Origin: Marinobacter sp. EhC06
GTDB taxonomy: Bacteria > Pseudomonadota > Gammaproteobacteria > Pseudomonadales > Oleiphilaceae
Assembly: GCF_001650915.1 (NCBI RefSeq)
Contig: NZ_LXYO01000034.1
Coordinates: 1-64,000, forward strand
Direction of reading: 5' to 3'
Length of the DNA stretch: 64,000 nucleotides
Of the stretch, positions 28,203 through 38,110 are shown piece after piece. The notes below the pieces were generated by a model that saw only the letters and a list, made by a program, of their open reading frames with translations, was not told the DNA's origin and made no database searches. Every line of letters begins with the position of its first letter. The first letter of the stretch is position 1. A program made the position numbers and the translations under genes.

Positions 28203-29591
28203 TCAGCCAGGCAGAGGCAGGAAGGTGTAGTCGTTCAACCGTTCGAGGTGTTTTGCAATCGTCAGTACCCGCTGATCGGCAAACCTGGGCGCGATGATTT
28301 GTAGCCCAACCGGTAAGCCCTTATTGTCGGTACCACAGGGGACGGAGCAGGCAGGCGCGAACACCTGATTAATCATCCATGAGAAGGCGGCGTGATCCCG
28401 GGCATTGGCCTTTTTCCCATCGATGATCGAAGGCCAGGCCTCTGAAAGAGGCCAGGCGGTTACCGGCGCGGTCGGGCACAGGAGAACGTCGATCGACTCA
28501 AAACACGCGATAAAATGAACATGAAGCTCTTTTCTGAAACGCAGGGCGTTGGCCACATCAACGCCGGTAAGCTCCAAACCCTCTCGAATCTGATCCGCCA
28601 CGTCAGGGTCAAACTGCGCTTTATTTTGCTGGTATTGAGCGCCGTACATGGCCGCCAGTGCCGACTTCTCCAGTGCGCCAATGCGCGACTCACTGGTCGA
28701 TTTCGGCCAACGGGGAGTCATCGTAAGAACGGACAGCCCATCGTCACGCAGGCGGTCGACCGCTGCCGACACTGACCGGGCCACATCCGGTTCTATCAGG
28801 GCAGCTAACCCAAGATCCGGGCTGAAGCCTAAGCGCAAGGGCCGCGACGATCCGCTGTTTACGCTGCCGGCACTACCGGGATCCATACGCCCGCCTTCGC
28901 CAATAATGCCCATCACAAGATCTATGTCGCCCACCGTCCGGGCAAAAACGCCAATAGTGCTGTTGCCGAAATCCGGCCCCTCGAAACCGGGCCCCTCCGG
29001 AACCGTGCCACAAGAAGGCATGAAGCCAAGTATGCCGGTATGGGATGCCGGGCGACGGATCGACCCCCCAGCATCGGTACCAAGTGAAAGAGGACACAGC
29101 CTGGCAGCGACCGCAGACGCAGATCCGCCGGAAGACCCCCCCGGAGTACGCTCCAGATCCCAGGGATTCCTGGTGGGCCCGTACAGTTCGTTGGTCGTGA
29201 CGCCACGGCATGCAAACTCTGGCGAATTCGCCATCCCCAGTATGATTGCGCCCGCTGTTCTCAGGCGTGCTACAGCCGCGGAATCTTCCGGTGCAATAAA
29301 CCCTTCAAAAAGCCGTGAGCCCTGGGTGATCGGCCAACCCTTAACCCATAGATTGTCTTTGATCGCGATGGGCACGCCAGCCAGCGGGAGCGCTTCCCCT
29401 TGGTTAATTCGTTTCTGGATCGCCTGCGACTGACGATGGATGTCGTCTCGGCTCCAGTAAATAAGGGCATTGATATCCGGGTTGCGCAATTCCAGATTCT
29501 GAAGGAAAGCATCCGCCACTGAACGCACAGTAACGGCCCCTCTCTGCACCCGGCCGGCCAAATCAGCTGCACTGAGATCAGTCAGATTCAC
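28203..29591 (-). CDS. Amidase 2 (amidase-signature family)
   Basis: A 462-aa amidase-signature enzyme with an intact triad: K78 (AIKDN), S153 (GGSSGG) and S177 (TDAGGSIRRP), at the same 75 and 24 residue spacing as amidase 1. The start is a GTG (29591) with only a weak upstream site, six bases after the racemase stop, so it probably relies on coupling. The operon order on the minus strand is deaminase, racemase, amidase 2. Amidase 1 and 2 share active-site segments but differ in length and elsewhere, suggesting two substrates or successive steps. Confidence 0.9.
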   Translation of the reverse strand: MNLTDLSAADLAGRVQRGAVTVRSVADAFLQNLELRNPDINALIYWSRDDIHRQSQAIQKRINQGEALPLAGVPIAIKDNLWVKGWPITQGSRLFEGFIAPEDSAAVARLRTAGAIILGMANSPEFACRGVTTNELYGPTRNPWDLERTPGGSSGGSASAVAARLCPLSLGTDAGGSIRRPASHTGILGFMPSCGTVPEGPGFEGPDFGNSTIGVFARTVGDIDLVMGIIGEGGRMDPGSAGSVNSGSSRPLRLGFSPDLGLAALIEPDVARSVSAAVDRLRDDGLSVLTMTPRWPKSTSESRIGALEKSALAAMYGAQYQQNKAQFDPDVADQIREGLELTGVDVANALRFRKELHVHFIACFESIDVLLCPTAPVTAWPLSEAWPSIIDGKKANARDHAAFSWMINQVFAPACSVPCGTDNKGLPVGLQIIAPRFADQRVLTIAKHLERLNDYTFLPLPG

Positions 29592-29597
29592 GTTTTT

Positions 29598-30332
29598 CTA
29601 GTCCGCCGCTGTACCAAATGAGGATAGGGTGCCGTGATAGGCCTTGCTGACCGGAGCTGCGTATCCGCCGAGTTTTGCAGTGGCAATCCCAAGGTCAATC
29701 AGTGTACCGACCAGCCCGGCAGCGCCGGTTATTCCGTCAACAACCGGCATGCCGAACTTTTCACTCAGCCTGCGTGTCATCGAGACCATGCCCGCACAGC
29801 CGAGCACGACGGCTTCGGCTCCGAGTGCTTTGGCCCGTACCATTTGCTCTTCGATGCGCTTTTCTGCTTCACCATCATCCGATTCGAGTGCCAACACGGG
29901 AATATCGGTCGCGAGAACCCCCGCGCAGCGACGGCTTAACCCATAACGTTCAAGATTGTGTTGAATGATGGGTACAGAACGGCTAAGGGTGGTGATGACG
30001 GCGAAACGGTGGGACACCAGCGAAGCGATATGAAACGCGGCCTCTCCCATACCGACCACCGGCGCATTGACCAGGCATCGAGCGGCGTCCAGCCCCGTGT
30101 CGTCGAAACACGCAATGATGTATCCGTCGGCATCCGGGTTTGCCATCAGCGTTTCCATTAAGCCGACACTTGCAACGGCACCATCGTAATGCCCCTCAAT
30201 GCTCTCTGGCCCACTCGCAACAGTGATAGCCTCTATGTGTAGCCGGTCGCCCACCACCAGCTTCGCCGCATCGGCACAGGCATCCGTCATGCTTCGGGTT
30301 GTATTCGGATTAATCAGGCAGATTCGTTTCAA
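29598..30332 (-). CDS. Hydantoin racemase (Asp/Glu racemase superfamily)
   Basis: A 244-aa cytoplasmic racemase that equilibrates 5-substituted hydantoins or related chiral ureides. Both catalytic cysteines are present: one in IIACFDDTGLDAAR and one in VLGCAGM. The N-terminus MKRICLINPNTT is canonical. The start is TTG at 30332, seven bases after AGGAGG; the ATG at 30337 is out of frame and opens only the two-codon ATG-CGT-stop overlapping the TTG, which may lower initiation. It is followed by amidase 2 after six bases. Confidence 0.88.
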   Translation of the reverse strand: MKRICLINPNTTRSMTDACADAAKLVVGDRLHIEAITVASGPESIEGHYDGAVASVGLMETLMANPDADGYIIACFDDTGLDAARCLVNAPVVGMGEAAFHIASLVSHRFAVITTLSRSVPIIQHNLERYGLSRRCAGVLATDIPVLALESDDGEAEKRIEEQMVRAKALGAEAVVLGCAGMVSMTRRLSEKFGMPVVDGITGAAGLVGTLIDLGIATAKLGGYAAPVSKAYHGTLSSFGTAAD

Positions 30333-30356
30333 CGCATTGCCTCCTCAGACGATTGT

Positions 30357-30866
30357 TTAAGGGGCGAGACCCAGTTTTTTCTGCATGTCGTCAGACCATT
30401 CGAAATAGACCTCGGCACATGCTGTTGCGCTGTGCTGGCTATAGGGAATCGATCGTTGATCCACAGGTACACTCGCCTCTACCCTCAGAGCTTCTACACC
30501 GATATCTGCATAAGGCGTGTCCGCAAGGCATTGGTAGGCCTCAAGCGCATCGTTATGAGTCGCTCCGTAAAAAACATGACGAACGCCGGCCAAGCGAATC
30601 GCGACCGTGCACATGGGGCAGGGCTCTCCGATCGCATACAGGTCACAATCATTCAGAGCGGTGGTCGCCAATCGGCGACAGGCATCCCGGATTGCCTCTA
30701 TTTCGCCATGCGCGGTGGGATCGTGATGGACCAGTTCGTGATTCAGCCCTTCCCCTACAATTTCCCCGTTCTTGACCAGGATGGCGCCAAACGGCTGGGT
30801 GCCCGGCTGATCAATAGCCTTGCGGCTAAGGCCGATCACATAATCCATAAACCTTGATTCGTACAT
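30357..30866 (-). CDS. Nucleoside deaminase-family (cytidine/deoxycytidylate deaminase-like) enzyme
   Basis: A 169-aa zinc deaminase of the CMP/dCMP and guanine deaminase fold. The zinc site is PTAHGEIEAIR (His with catalytic Glu) and EPCPMC (two cysteines). The N-terminus resembles small nucleobase deaminases more than TadA: it has PFGAILVKNGEIVGEGLN, and the family's C-terminal QHSATACAEVYFEW. ATG at 30866; a TTG at 30875 is possible. It is 24 bases upstream of the racemase. It likely removes an exocyclic amine from a purine- or pyrimidine-like base entering the pathway. Confidence 0.82.
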   Translation of the reverse strand: MYESRFMDYVIGLSRKAIDQPGTQPFGAILVKNGEIVGEGLNHELVHHDPTAHGEIEAIRDACRRLATTALNDCDLYAIGEPCPMCTVAIRLAGVRHVFYGATHNDALEAYQCLADTPYADIGVEALRVEASVPVDQRSIPYSQHSATACAEVYFEWSDDMQKKLGLAP

Positions 30867-31002
30867 AAAGCTCAACCCCGCACTCGCGTTCGTTGACTAA
30901 TGAATCCGCCCCACTCCATATGCCGGTTCACATACTTACCGAGCAGGCGCCTGAATTGCCCCGTTTCTACACACCATGCCTCTGGGATTCGAAACGCAGA
31001 GT

Positions 31003-31965
31003 TCATCGTGATGGCATCTGTGGCTTGAACGGGTGATGCTCTTTCCAGTGATGGGCGATATCAATCCGCCGTGTGATCCATACCCGGTCGTGCTTTTCTA
31101 TATAATCCAGGAATCGCTGCAACGCTCGGAAACGTCCAGGGCGCCCAACAAGCCGGCAATGCAAGCCAATCGACATCATTGCGGGCTTATCTTTACCCTC
31201 GGCATACAAGACGTCGAACGCATCCTTCAGGTACTCAAAAAAGTGACTACCGGTATTGAACCCCTGGGCAGTCGCAAAGCGCATATCGTTCGTATCCAGT
31301 GTGTAGGGAATGACCAGATGGCCTTTCGACCGAGCCTCTGCGGTTTTCGTCTCAACCCAGAACGGCAGGTCGTCCCCGTAATAATCGCTGTCGTACTCGA
31401 AACCGCCTTCCTCTACGACAAACTGTCGGGTCTGCGGGCTGTCCCTGCCGGTGTACCATCCGCTGGGATGACAACCGGTGAGTTCAGTATGGATCTTTAC
31501 CGCTTCAAGAAGGTGGGCGCGCTCTTCGGCTTCACTCACCGCTTGGTAAGAGAGCCAGCGCAAACCGTGGCAGGCGATTTCATGCCCCTGTTCCCGGAAG
31601 GCAGCCACCACGTCAGGATTACGCTGAAGGGCCATGGCTACTCCGAAAACAGTCAGGGGCAAGTCCCGGCGCTCGAATTCTTTGAGAATGCGCCAGACCC
31701 CCACCCGCGATCCGTATTCGTAGAGCGACTCCATGCTCATGTGTCGGTCTGGAAAAGACTCAGCGCCGATGATGTCTGACAAAAACGTTTCCGAGCCGTC
31801 GTCCCCATGAAGCACCGACCGTTCAGCACCTTCTTCGTAGTTCAACACAAATTGCACGGCGATGCGGGCTTTGCCGGGCCATCTTGCCTCTGGAATTGAC
31901 GGGCCATAACCCTTCAGATCTCTGGGGTAAATCACAAGGAAGTGCGCCTTTTGCAAACGGATCAT
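31003..31965 (-). CDS. PuuE-like polysaccharide deacetylase family protein (cofactor-independent allantoinase type)
   Basis: A 320-aa NodB-fold protein of the PuuE group, which opens the hydantoin ring of allantoin without metal cofactor in known members. The PuuE N-terminal signature YPRDLKGYGPSIPEARWPG and the AVQFVLNYEEGAE block are present. So are ACHGLRWLSY and RDSPQTR. The open frame extends about 78 codons upstream, but the family begins at the MIRLQKAHF segment, so I place the start at 31965, although no good ribosome-binding site is seen there. It is the first gene of the deaminase, racemase, amidase run. No allantoicase or ureidoglycolate enzyme accompanies it. Confidence 0.8.
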   Translation of the reverse strand: MIRLQKAHFLVIYPRDLKGYGPSIPEARWPGKARIAVQFVLNYEEGAERSVLHGDDGSETFLSDIIGAESFPDRHMSMESLYEYGSRVGVWRILKEFERRDLPLTVFGVAMALQRNPDVVAAFREQGHEIACHGLRWLSYQAVSEAEERAHLLEAVKIHTELTGCHPSGWYTGRDSPQTRQFVVEEGGFEYDSDYYGDDLPFWVETKTAEARSKGHLVIPYTLDTNDMRFATAQGFNTGSHFFEYLKDAFDVLYAEGKDKPAMMSIGLHCRLVGRPGRFRALQRFLDYIEKHDRVWITRRIDIAHHWKEHHPFKPQMPSR

Positions 31966-32928
31966 GAAATTGCGAATTGGCGACTCGCAATCATCTAACC
32001 CGGACTCCAAGCAAAAACCTAGCCAAACCTCCTGAATGCCCTTTTTTTCAGGGAAGAGCTGGCACCTTCTGCATTCTTCGGAACCTAAAAACCAAAAATC
32101 AGCGCACCGAAATCGAGCATATGAATGCAAAACGAATAGATTACAGAGCAACCCAAAGGTTAATGGTCTGTTCATCGCAGTTCGCGCTCGACTTGGCACG
32201 ATCAGCGATCAGAAGCTCACCTTGCCGGGTAAGAACAGAGTCCCCGGCATGCCACGTGCCGCCCCCCCTTGCCGACCGTCAGTAACGAATGTACTCACCG
32301 TGGACGGGTCAATTACGTATTTGGCAGGAGCCATCACAATCGGAAAACGTCAACCATGCTAAGGTGTTAAAGCTGGGCCATCTAAGGAATGTCGCCCATG
32401 AATGTGGATCTCCAGAGGCAGCTCAACCGGCTCGCTCAAAAACAGGTTCAGGCGCAGACGTCCTGAGGAAATTGTTTGCGTTTGTTACGATTTTTCGGAC
32501 TGATTAGGCTCGGTAGGAACGTTCGCTTCTGTTTAAAACCGGACAGCAGCAAACGTAAGAACATAGCACGAGCAGGTTCACGAAAACCCCAGGAAATGCT
32601 TCAAATGAAGCCATTGATCAACCAAGAATGGAGTTATCGACTCTAATGTACTGTTTATCTGGGATTTTTTGGGGCAGCAACAAATCCATGAACAAGAACA
32701 CCGCGCATAAGTTAAAGCACATGCAGTGTACCGAAAGGTTCATCAGGTCGGATTGGTCGCAAAGCGGACATTTAGAATAGGCGGACAGCGACCGGCACAG
32801 CCAAGCTAATGGCCCACAACTGGAAGCCGGATGCACCTGACAAACTGTAATGCCCGGGCGCTTGCTCGCTGAAAAGAGCGGCGCGTTTTATCCTCTCATG
32901 AGAAATCCGGGCTACTCCATGAATTACC
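31966..32928. other. Long intergenic region, module boundary containing repeat A
   Basis: About 960 bases without a supported gene between the cyclic-amide block and the alcohol module. The frame that extends the PuuE-like gene to 32199 is not supported. The right half holds repeat copy A (32517-32772). The rest shows no terminator or RNA that I can recognise. Confidence 0.5.
32517..32772 (+). repeat. Boundary repeat copy A (MITE-like)
   Basis: Begins with GAACGTTCGCTTCTGTTTA and ends with GGTCGCAAAGCGGACATT, so the termini carry an imperfect inverted repeat (AACGTTCGCTT against AATGTCCGCTTT). The inner segment GCGCATAAGTTAAAGCACAT with a flanking CACTGC/GCAGTG-type stem is shared with copy B. 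The left-central part diverges from copies B and C. Confidence 0.6.
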
Positions 32929-34812
32929 TCAGAGACCAAAATGTTTTATTTTTCGATAGAGAGTGGCTCGTGTTATCCCTAATTCTCGAGCTGCGGCACT
33001 GACGTTGTGATTGTGTTTCTCAAGCACACATCGCACCGCCTCGCGCTCTGCAGCGGCGAGTGTGCCGCCCTCGCCAAGGTCCACCTCCGCAGTGTCATTT
33101 TGGACCTTGATGTCTTCGGGCAAGTGTTCAACATCGATAATTCCCTGAGTAGACAGCGCCTGACCAAGATTCAGTGCCTGCTGGAGCTCTCTGATATTAC
33201 CTCTCCACGAATGGTGCCTTAAGAGATTACGAGCCTCGGATGTCAGAATCGACGGGGAATCTTCCTGTGAAATTGATGCCAGCAAGTGATCAATCAAAGC
33301 GTCGAGGTCTTCACGCTCCCGCAGAGCAGGGAGCTGCACCCTGAGGCCATTGATCCGGTAATAAAGATCGCTCCGAAAGTCTCCGCTTTCCATAAGCTCA
33401 TCAAGGTTCCGATGTGTCGCACAGACCAGAGAAAACGAGACGGGCCGAGGCTTCTCTTCTCCAAGTCTTGTGACAGTGCGTTCCTGCAAAACACGTAGCA
33501 AACGTGCTTGAAATTCCAATGGCATATCGCCTATTTCATCCAGGAAGAGCGTACCGCCGTTCGCCTCCTCAAACTTCCCCCTGGCGCCACCACGTCTGGC
33601 ACCGGTAAATGCACCGTCTGCGTAGCCAAACAACTCTGATTCGATCAACCCGGCAGGAATAGCCGAGCAGTTCACGGCAACAAACGCGCCTTTTGAAGAG
33701 GGCCCATTGGCATGTAACGACCGTGCTAAAACCTCTTTGCCCGTTCCGGTTTCCCCAGTCACCAGAACCGGAACTCCAAACTGAAAAGCCCGATGCGCCT
33801 TGTCGAAAAGTGGTTTTGTAGGCTCGCCCACGTAAAAAGACTGAACGATGTCCGGCCGTCTTTGCTGTGGCATCGAGTTGACGCTCAAAGGCCCTTTGCG
33901 AAGACTTTCAACTTTAAGAAAAAGCCTTGCCCCATTGTGACATTCAACCTCAAGAGGGCTTTGTTGTGATCCCTCAATCTCGGCAGCGCGGCATGAGAAT
34001 AAGTCTTTGAAACAGACATGACTCTGCATCTTCTCGAGAGAATCGATATCCAGCATCTGCCTGGCCGAGGGGTTTGCACCTAAAACTTCACCATCCTCGC
34101 CGAAATGTATCAAACCACGCATAGGTGACTGCGTAAGCTCCGGGCGATAGTGAAGCGCGAGGACTAAGGCGCCACGCAAATCGTCGACCATTCGATTCTC
34201 AACAGACCGAGTTGCGAGCGCAACTGCCTCAAGAATCCCGACCGGTCGGCCATCATAAGGTTTCGAAGCATTCAAAGCCCCGACCAGCGTCCCTGCAGGG
34301 TCAAAAATGGGCACTGCCACGCAGGATAGATCGCGGAGAGAATGCAAGAAATGCTCACTTCCACACACAAGCGACGGCCTGCCTTCTATCAAAGCGCAAC
34401 CGGGGGCATTGGTTCCAGCTATATCCTCTGAAAGGTCCATACCAGGATTCAAAGCGGCTCCCAGCAATTCGTAGCAGGGACTGTCATTGCCGAAATATTT
34501 AATGCTGTGGCCTTCTCTTTCCACACACGCCAAAACCCAACCTGCAGAACTGATTGCACGAAACAACCGATGCATTTCAGGCTCCGCAAATGTCATGAGA
34601 CGCTGATGTTGATTGCGGATATGAGAAATCTGGTCGAATTGCGCGGCCTCAAGTAAGAGCTGATCAGAGGGGGACACGCCATGTTTTCTGCATCTTAGCC
34701 AAGAGCGCAAAACCTCATCCCGCACCCACTGGGATGGTACAACACGCCCTTCGTCAAACAACTCACGGGCTTGCTGGACCTGAGTGTTCAGATCAACGAT
34801 CTTTTTATGCAT
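32929..34812 (-). CDS. AcoR-type sigma54-dependent transcriptional activator
   Basis: A 627-aa enhancer-binding protein: N-terminal AcoR-type GAF sensor (about residues 75-220, with [18 protein letters not shown]), a PAS-like segment (230-300), an AAA+ motor (Walker A GETGTGKE at 353-360, the sigma54-contact loop GAFTGA at 400-405, Walker B FLDEIGDM) and a C-terminal Fis helix-turn-helix ([20 protein letters not shown]). The ATG at 34812 was preferred to a GTG at 34827. It is divergent from the SphA/PQQ dehydrogenase operon, which has a matching -24/-12 promoter. AcoR-type proteins respond to alcohols and acetoin, so it likely activates that operon. Confidence 0.93.
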   Translation of the reverse strand: MHKKIVDLNTQVQQARELFDEGRVVPSQWVRDEVLRSWLRCRKHGVSPSDQLLLEAAQFDQISHIRNQHQRLMTFAEPEMHRLFRAISSAGWVLACVEREGHSIKYFGNDSPCYELLGAALNPGMDLSEDIAGTNAPGCALIEGRPSLVCGSEHFLHSLRDLSCVAVPIFDPAGTLVGALNASKPYDGRPVGILEAVALATRSVENRMVDDLRGALVLALHYRPELTQSPMRGLIHFGEDGEVLGANPSARQMLDIDSLEKMQSHVCFKDLFSCRAAEIEGSQQSPLEVECHNGARLFLKVESLRKGPLSVNSMPQQRRPDIVQSFYVGEPTKPLFDKAHRAFQFGVPVLVTGETGTGKEVLARSLHANGPSSKGAFVAVNCSAIPAGLIESELFGYADGAFTGARRGGARGKFEEANGGTLFLDEIGDMPLEFQARLLRVLQERTVTRLGEEKPRPVSFSLVCATHRNLDELMESGDFRSDLYYRINGLRVQLPALREREDLDALIDHLLASISQEDSPSILTSEARNLLRHHSWRGNIRELQQALNLGQALSTQGIIDVEHLPEDIKVQNDTAEVDLGEGGTLAAAEREAVRCVLEKHNHNVSAAARELGITRATLYRKIKHFGL

Positions 34813-34865
34813 AAGGACACCCACCACTCTGTATTTTTTTTATTCAACCATCCAATTTTAGTGTA

Positions 34866-34935
34866 TTGAAACGATCCATTTTTTTCCAAAAACTAAAACA
34901 TAGATGCTATAAAGCCGCATAAGTAATTGTTTCAT
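34866..34935. promoter_or_regulatory. Candidate upstream activator half sites TTGAAAC and GTTTCA
   Basis: An inverted pair, TTGAAAC (34866-34872) and GTTTCA (34930-34935), lies 28-97 bases upstream of the -24/-12 element, the usual distance for enhancer-binding proteins. The assignment to the AcoR-type activator is inference. Confidence 0.3.
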
Positions 34936-34962
34936 AATAATTTCCTAAGGATCAATCGATCT

Positions 34963-34978
34963 GGCATATTGATTGCTT
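34963..34978 (+). promoter_or_regulatory. Sigma54 -24/-12 promoter of the alcohol oxidation operon
   Basis: TGGCATATTGATTGCT matches TGGCAC-N5-TTGCW with the required ten bases between the GG and GC dinucleotides. It lies 44 bases upstream of the SphA-type gene start and faces the divergent sigma54 activator gene. Confidence 0.8.
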
Positions 34979-35021
34979 AACTTCGAGTGCAATACCAACA
35001 AAACTAATAAGAGGCTGCATC

Positions 35022-35945
35022 ATGTCATCTGTATCAAACTATAAGCACAAAAGTTTACTCCGTTCCAGAATTGGGAATTTCTGCGTCGCTTCTGCTGGCC
35101 TGGCCACTATGTTGCTGGCTTCTGGTAATGCAGTAGCTATTGACGTTGATGCCGGGGATTACACAGCATTGCCCGCCGGCACCAATCTTGGAATGGTCTA
35201 CTATCAATACGCCACTGCCGATTCCCTCTACTCGGATGGAGACAAGGCCCCCATTAACGCTGGATTGGACTCACAGGTAGGAATCCTGCGTGGGGTGCAT
35301 TTCACTGAAATTGGCGGTTATACAGTAGACCCTCAATTCCTCCTTCCATTCGGCAAGGTAGAGGGAAAAGACGATACCTCTGCCCTCGGTGACACCAGTG
35401 GCATTGGCGACCTGATACTTGCCGCAACCGTTTGGCTTGTAAACAAGCCCGAAAGTAACACCTACTTCGGCATTACTCCGTTTCTGTATGTTCCTGTAGG
35501 GAGTTACGATCGGAATGACACATTAAACCTCGGCGAAAACCGATGGAAATATGCATTGCAGGCGGGTTACATCACCGGTCTTACCTCTAAAATCTCGTTA
35601 GACCTGATTGGTGATGTCACTTTTTTCGGCAAGAATGACGAACTTGGTGCCTCCAAAGCCACTCTGGAACAGGATCCCTTGTACCAGTTCCAAGGCTTCC
35701 TACGTTATAACGTAACACCTCAATGGGATCTTCGCACCGGCATTTCTCATACCCTCGGCGGTGAGACACAAGTAAACGATATAAACCAGGACAATGACCT
35801 TGCAACTACCAAGATGACTATCGGTACGGCATGGTTTGCGAATCCGGGACTGCAACTAATCGCAAATTATGGAAGAGATTTGTCCGTAGAAAATGGATTT
35901 AAAGAACAGCACCGACTCAACTTTCGTATTCTAAAAGCGTTTTAA
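35022..35945 (+). CDS. SphA-type outer-membrane transporter (phenol MetA-pathway family)
   Basis: A 307-aa predicted outer-membrane beta-barrel of the SphA/MetA (PF13557-type) family, often encoded with alcohol or aromatic oxidation genes and thought to aid substrate uptake. A signal peptide is visible (hydrophobic VASAGLATMLLAS, cleavage after AVA, about residue 39). The mature chain alternates beta-strand-like segments and ends RLNFRILKAF with a terminal Phe, usual for outer-membrane proteins. It is the first gene after the sigma54 promoter, with GAGG seven bases before ATG. This segment is visibly more AT-rich than the flanking catabolic block. Confidence 0.83.
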   Translation: MSSVSNYKHKSLLRSRIGNFCVASAGLATMLLASGNAVAIDVDAGDYTALPAGTNLGMVYYQYATADSLYSDGDKAPINAGLDSQVGILRGVHFTEIGGYTVDPQFLLPFGKVEGKDDTSALGDTSGIGDLILAATVWLVNKPESNTYFGITPFLYVPVGSYDRNDTLNLGENRWKYALQAGYITGLTSKISLDLIGDVTFFGKNDELGASKATLEQDPLYQFQGFLRYNVTPQWDLRTGISHTLGGETQVNDINQDNDLATTKMTIGTAWFANPGLQLIANYGRDLSVENGFKEQHRLNFRILKAF

Positions 35946-35984
35946 AATCCCATAAAACAGTAATAACAACGAAAGGATATAAAA

Positions 35985-38096
35985 ATGAAACTGACTAATA
36001 ATCACTACAGAAAACGTCTATCAAAAAAACTAACAAGTAGTGCATTAGTTCCATTTTTCGTAATCGGAGCCAGCACTGTTATTGCGGCTGATCAGGTAAA
36101 TCAAAGCTATATCATTGAAAACGCCAAAACCGGCAAGGACTGGCCAACCCATGGTTTTGATTATGCGGAGACGCGCTTTAGCCCTCTCGCCCAAATTTCG
36201 GCCGATAATGTCGAAAACCTCGGGCTTGCATGGTCCTACAACCTCGAGTCTACCCGAGGAGTCGAGGCCACTCCGCTTGTCGTGGATGGCGTGATGTACG
36301 TCACTGCTTCCTGGAGCATTGTACATGCACTCGATGCAAAGACCGGCAAAAAACTATGGACCTACGACCCTGAAGTACCCGGGGAGGCGGGCTCAAGGGG
36401 TTGTTGTGATGTTGTAAACCGCGGTGTGGCAGTGCACTACGGAAATGTCTATGTTGCATCCTACGATGGTCGATTGATCGCTATTGATGCAAAAACCGGC
36501 GAAAAAGTCTGGGAAACGAATACTCTGCCCGACAACGACATGAGCTATACGATTACCGGCGCACCTCGAGTTGTTAACGGCAACGTGATCATAGGCAATG
36601 GTGGGGCCGAATTTGGAGTCAGGGGCTACATCACAGCTTACGACGCGAAAACCGGCGCACAGAAATGGCGTTGGTATACCGTGCCGGGAAATCCGAACGA
36701 ACCGTTTGAAAACGAAGCCATGGCTCGCGCCGCGAAAACCTGGGACCCAAGTGGAAAATACTGGGAGGCCGGTGGCGGTGGCACCGTATGGGACTCCATC
36801 GTTTTTGATCCGGACCTGAATCTCTTATATATCGGCACAGGTAACGGCTCTCCATGGTCACACAAGAAGCGGAGCCCGGAAGGTGGAGATAACCTCTATC
36901 TCTCCTCAATTGTTGCTCTCAATGCCGACACTGGTGAGTACGTGTGGCACTACCAAGCCACGCCCGGGGATAACTGGGACTATACTTCAACGCAGGACAT
37001 GATTCTCAGCGAGCTCATGATTGATGGGGAGCGTCGCAAAGTAATCATGCAAGCTCCCAAAAACGGCTTCTTTTTTGTTCTCGACCGGACAAATGGTGAA
37101 TTCATATCGGCCGATAATTACGTCGATGTTAATTGGGCCACGGGATACGATAGCAATGGTCGCCCAATAGAAGTTCCTGAAGCACGATCCATGGACGAAC
37201 CCTTCGATATCATCCCTGGGCCTTTTGGTGGACATAATTGGCACTCAATGTCTTTTAACCACCAAACCGGCCTGGCTTACTTCCCGTCTCAGCACATCCC
37301 GATCACAATGGTCGAGGACCCCTCCTGGGAAAGCATAGAAAGCAATGAGCCGGGACAACCCATGAGTGGCATAGGTTGGAACACCGCCTTCCAATTTAAC
37401 GTAGCGCCACCATCAAGCAAGCCGTTCGGGCGACTTACAGCCTGGGATCCCGTTACACAGCAGGAAGCCTGGCGTTACGAACACGTCTCTCCCTGGAACG
37501 GCGGAACCCTGACAACGGCCGGCGATCTGGTATTCCAGGGAACCGCAGACGCTCGCTTTATGGCATTCAACGCTCGGACGGGTGACCCCCTCTGGGAATC
37601 CCCAATGGGTACCGGCGTCATTGCAGCGCCCATAACCTATGAAGTGGACGGCACTCAGTATGTCTCTATTGCGGCAGGCTGGGGCGGTGTTTTTGGAAAA
37701 TCCCAGAGGGCCTCCGACCTCAAGACCGCCGGCACTGTCTATACATTTGTCCTGAACGGTGATGCCGAGATGCCTGAGTTCACCCAGTATCAGCTGAACT
37801 CTCTGGTTTCGGGCGTTGAATACAATCCCGACTTCATTGGAGAAGGCACGGCTCTTTACGTCAGTAATTGCGTGTTCTGTCATGGCGTTCCCGGCGTAGA
37901 CAAGGGCGGTAATATTCCAAACCTGGGTTATTCAAAGAAATCAGTCATTGAAAACCTGGACGCCTTCCTGTTTCACGGTCCATTCGTTTCCAGTGGCATG
38001 CCCGATTTTACCGAAACGCTGAGTAAGACAGATGTCGAGAAAATCAAAGCGTTTATTCAGGGTACTGCAGACGCTATCCGTCCAAAAAGTCAGTGA
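35985..38096 (+). CDS. PQQ-dependent quinohemoprotein alcohol dehydrogenase with C-terminal cytochrome c
   Basis: A 703-aa periplasmic type II alcohol dehydrogenase that oxidises alcohols to aldehydes and passes electrons through its own heme. After a signal peptide (about residues 1-35) comes an eight-bladed propeller with tryptophan-docking repeats, the vicinal disulfide C140-C141 (SRGCCDVV), and catalytic D332 in GDNWDYTST. Residue 334 is Thr and not Asp, so this looks like the calcium-type and not the lanthanide-type enzyme. A cytochrome c domain follows with heme site C629-C632-H633 (CVFCH). AAGGAT precedes the ATG. PQQ synthesis genes are not in the window. Confidence 0.95.
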   Translation: MKLTNNHYRKRLSKKLTSSALVPFFVIGASTVIAADQVNQSYIIENAKTGKDWPTHGFDYAETRFSPLAQISADNVENLGLAWSYNLESTRGVEATPLVVDGVMYVTASWSIVHALDAKTGKKLWTYDPEVPGEAGSRGCCDVVNRGVAVHYGNVYVASYDGRLIAIDAKTGEKVWETNTLPDNDMSYTITGAPRVVNGNVIIGNGGAEFGVRGYITAYDAKTGAQKWRWYTVPGNPNEPFENEAMARAAKTWDPSGKYWEAGGGGTVWDSIVFDPDLNLLYIGTGNGSPWSHKKRSPEGGDNLYLSSIVALNADTGEYVWHYQATPGDNWDYTSTQDMILSELMIDGERRKVIMQAPKNGFFFVLDRTNGEFISADNYVDVNWATGYDSNGRPIEVPEARSMDEPFDIIPGPFGGHNWHSMSFNHQTGLAYFPSQHIPITMVEDPSWESIESNEPGQPMSGIGWNTAFQFNVAPPSSKPFGRLTAWDPVTQQEAWRYEHVSPWNGGTLTTAGDLVFQGTADARFMAFNARTGDPLWESPMGTGVIAAPITYEVDGTQYVSIAAGWGGVFGKSQRASDLKTAGTVYTFVLNGDAEMPEFTQYQLNSLVSGVEYNPDFIGEGTALYVSNCVFCHGVPGVDKGGNIPNLGYSKKSVIENLDAFLFHGPFVSSGMPDFTETLSKTDVEKIKAFIQGTADAIRPKSQ

Positions 38097-38110
38097 TTTG
38101 GGGGAAACTA

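Noticed and set aside
31966..32199. N-terminal extension of the PuuE-like gene to 32199
   Set aside because: The family starts at the MIRLQKAHF segment, and the upstream codons have no conserved or signal-peptide character.
35985..38096. Lanthanide-type (PedH/XoxF-like) alcohol dehydrogenase
   Set aside because: The residue two after the catalytic Asp is Thr334 and not the extra Asp used for lanthanide binding.
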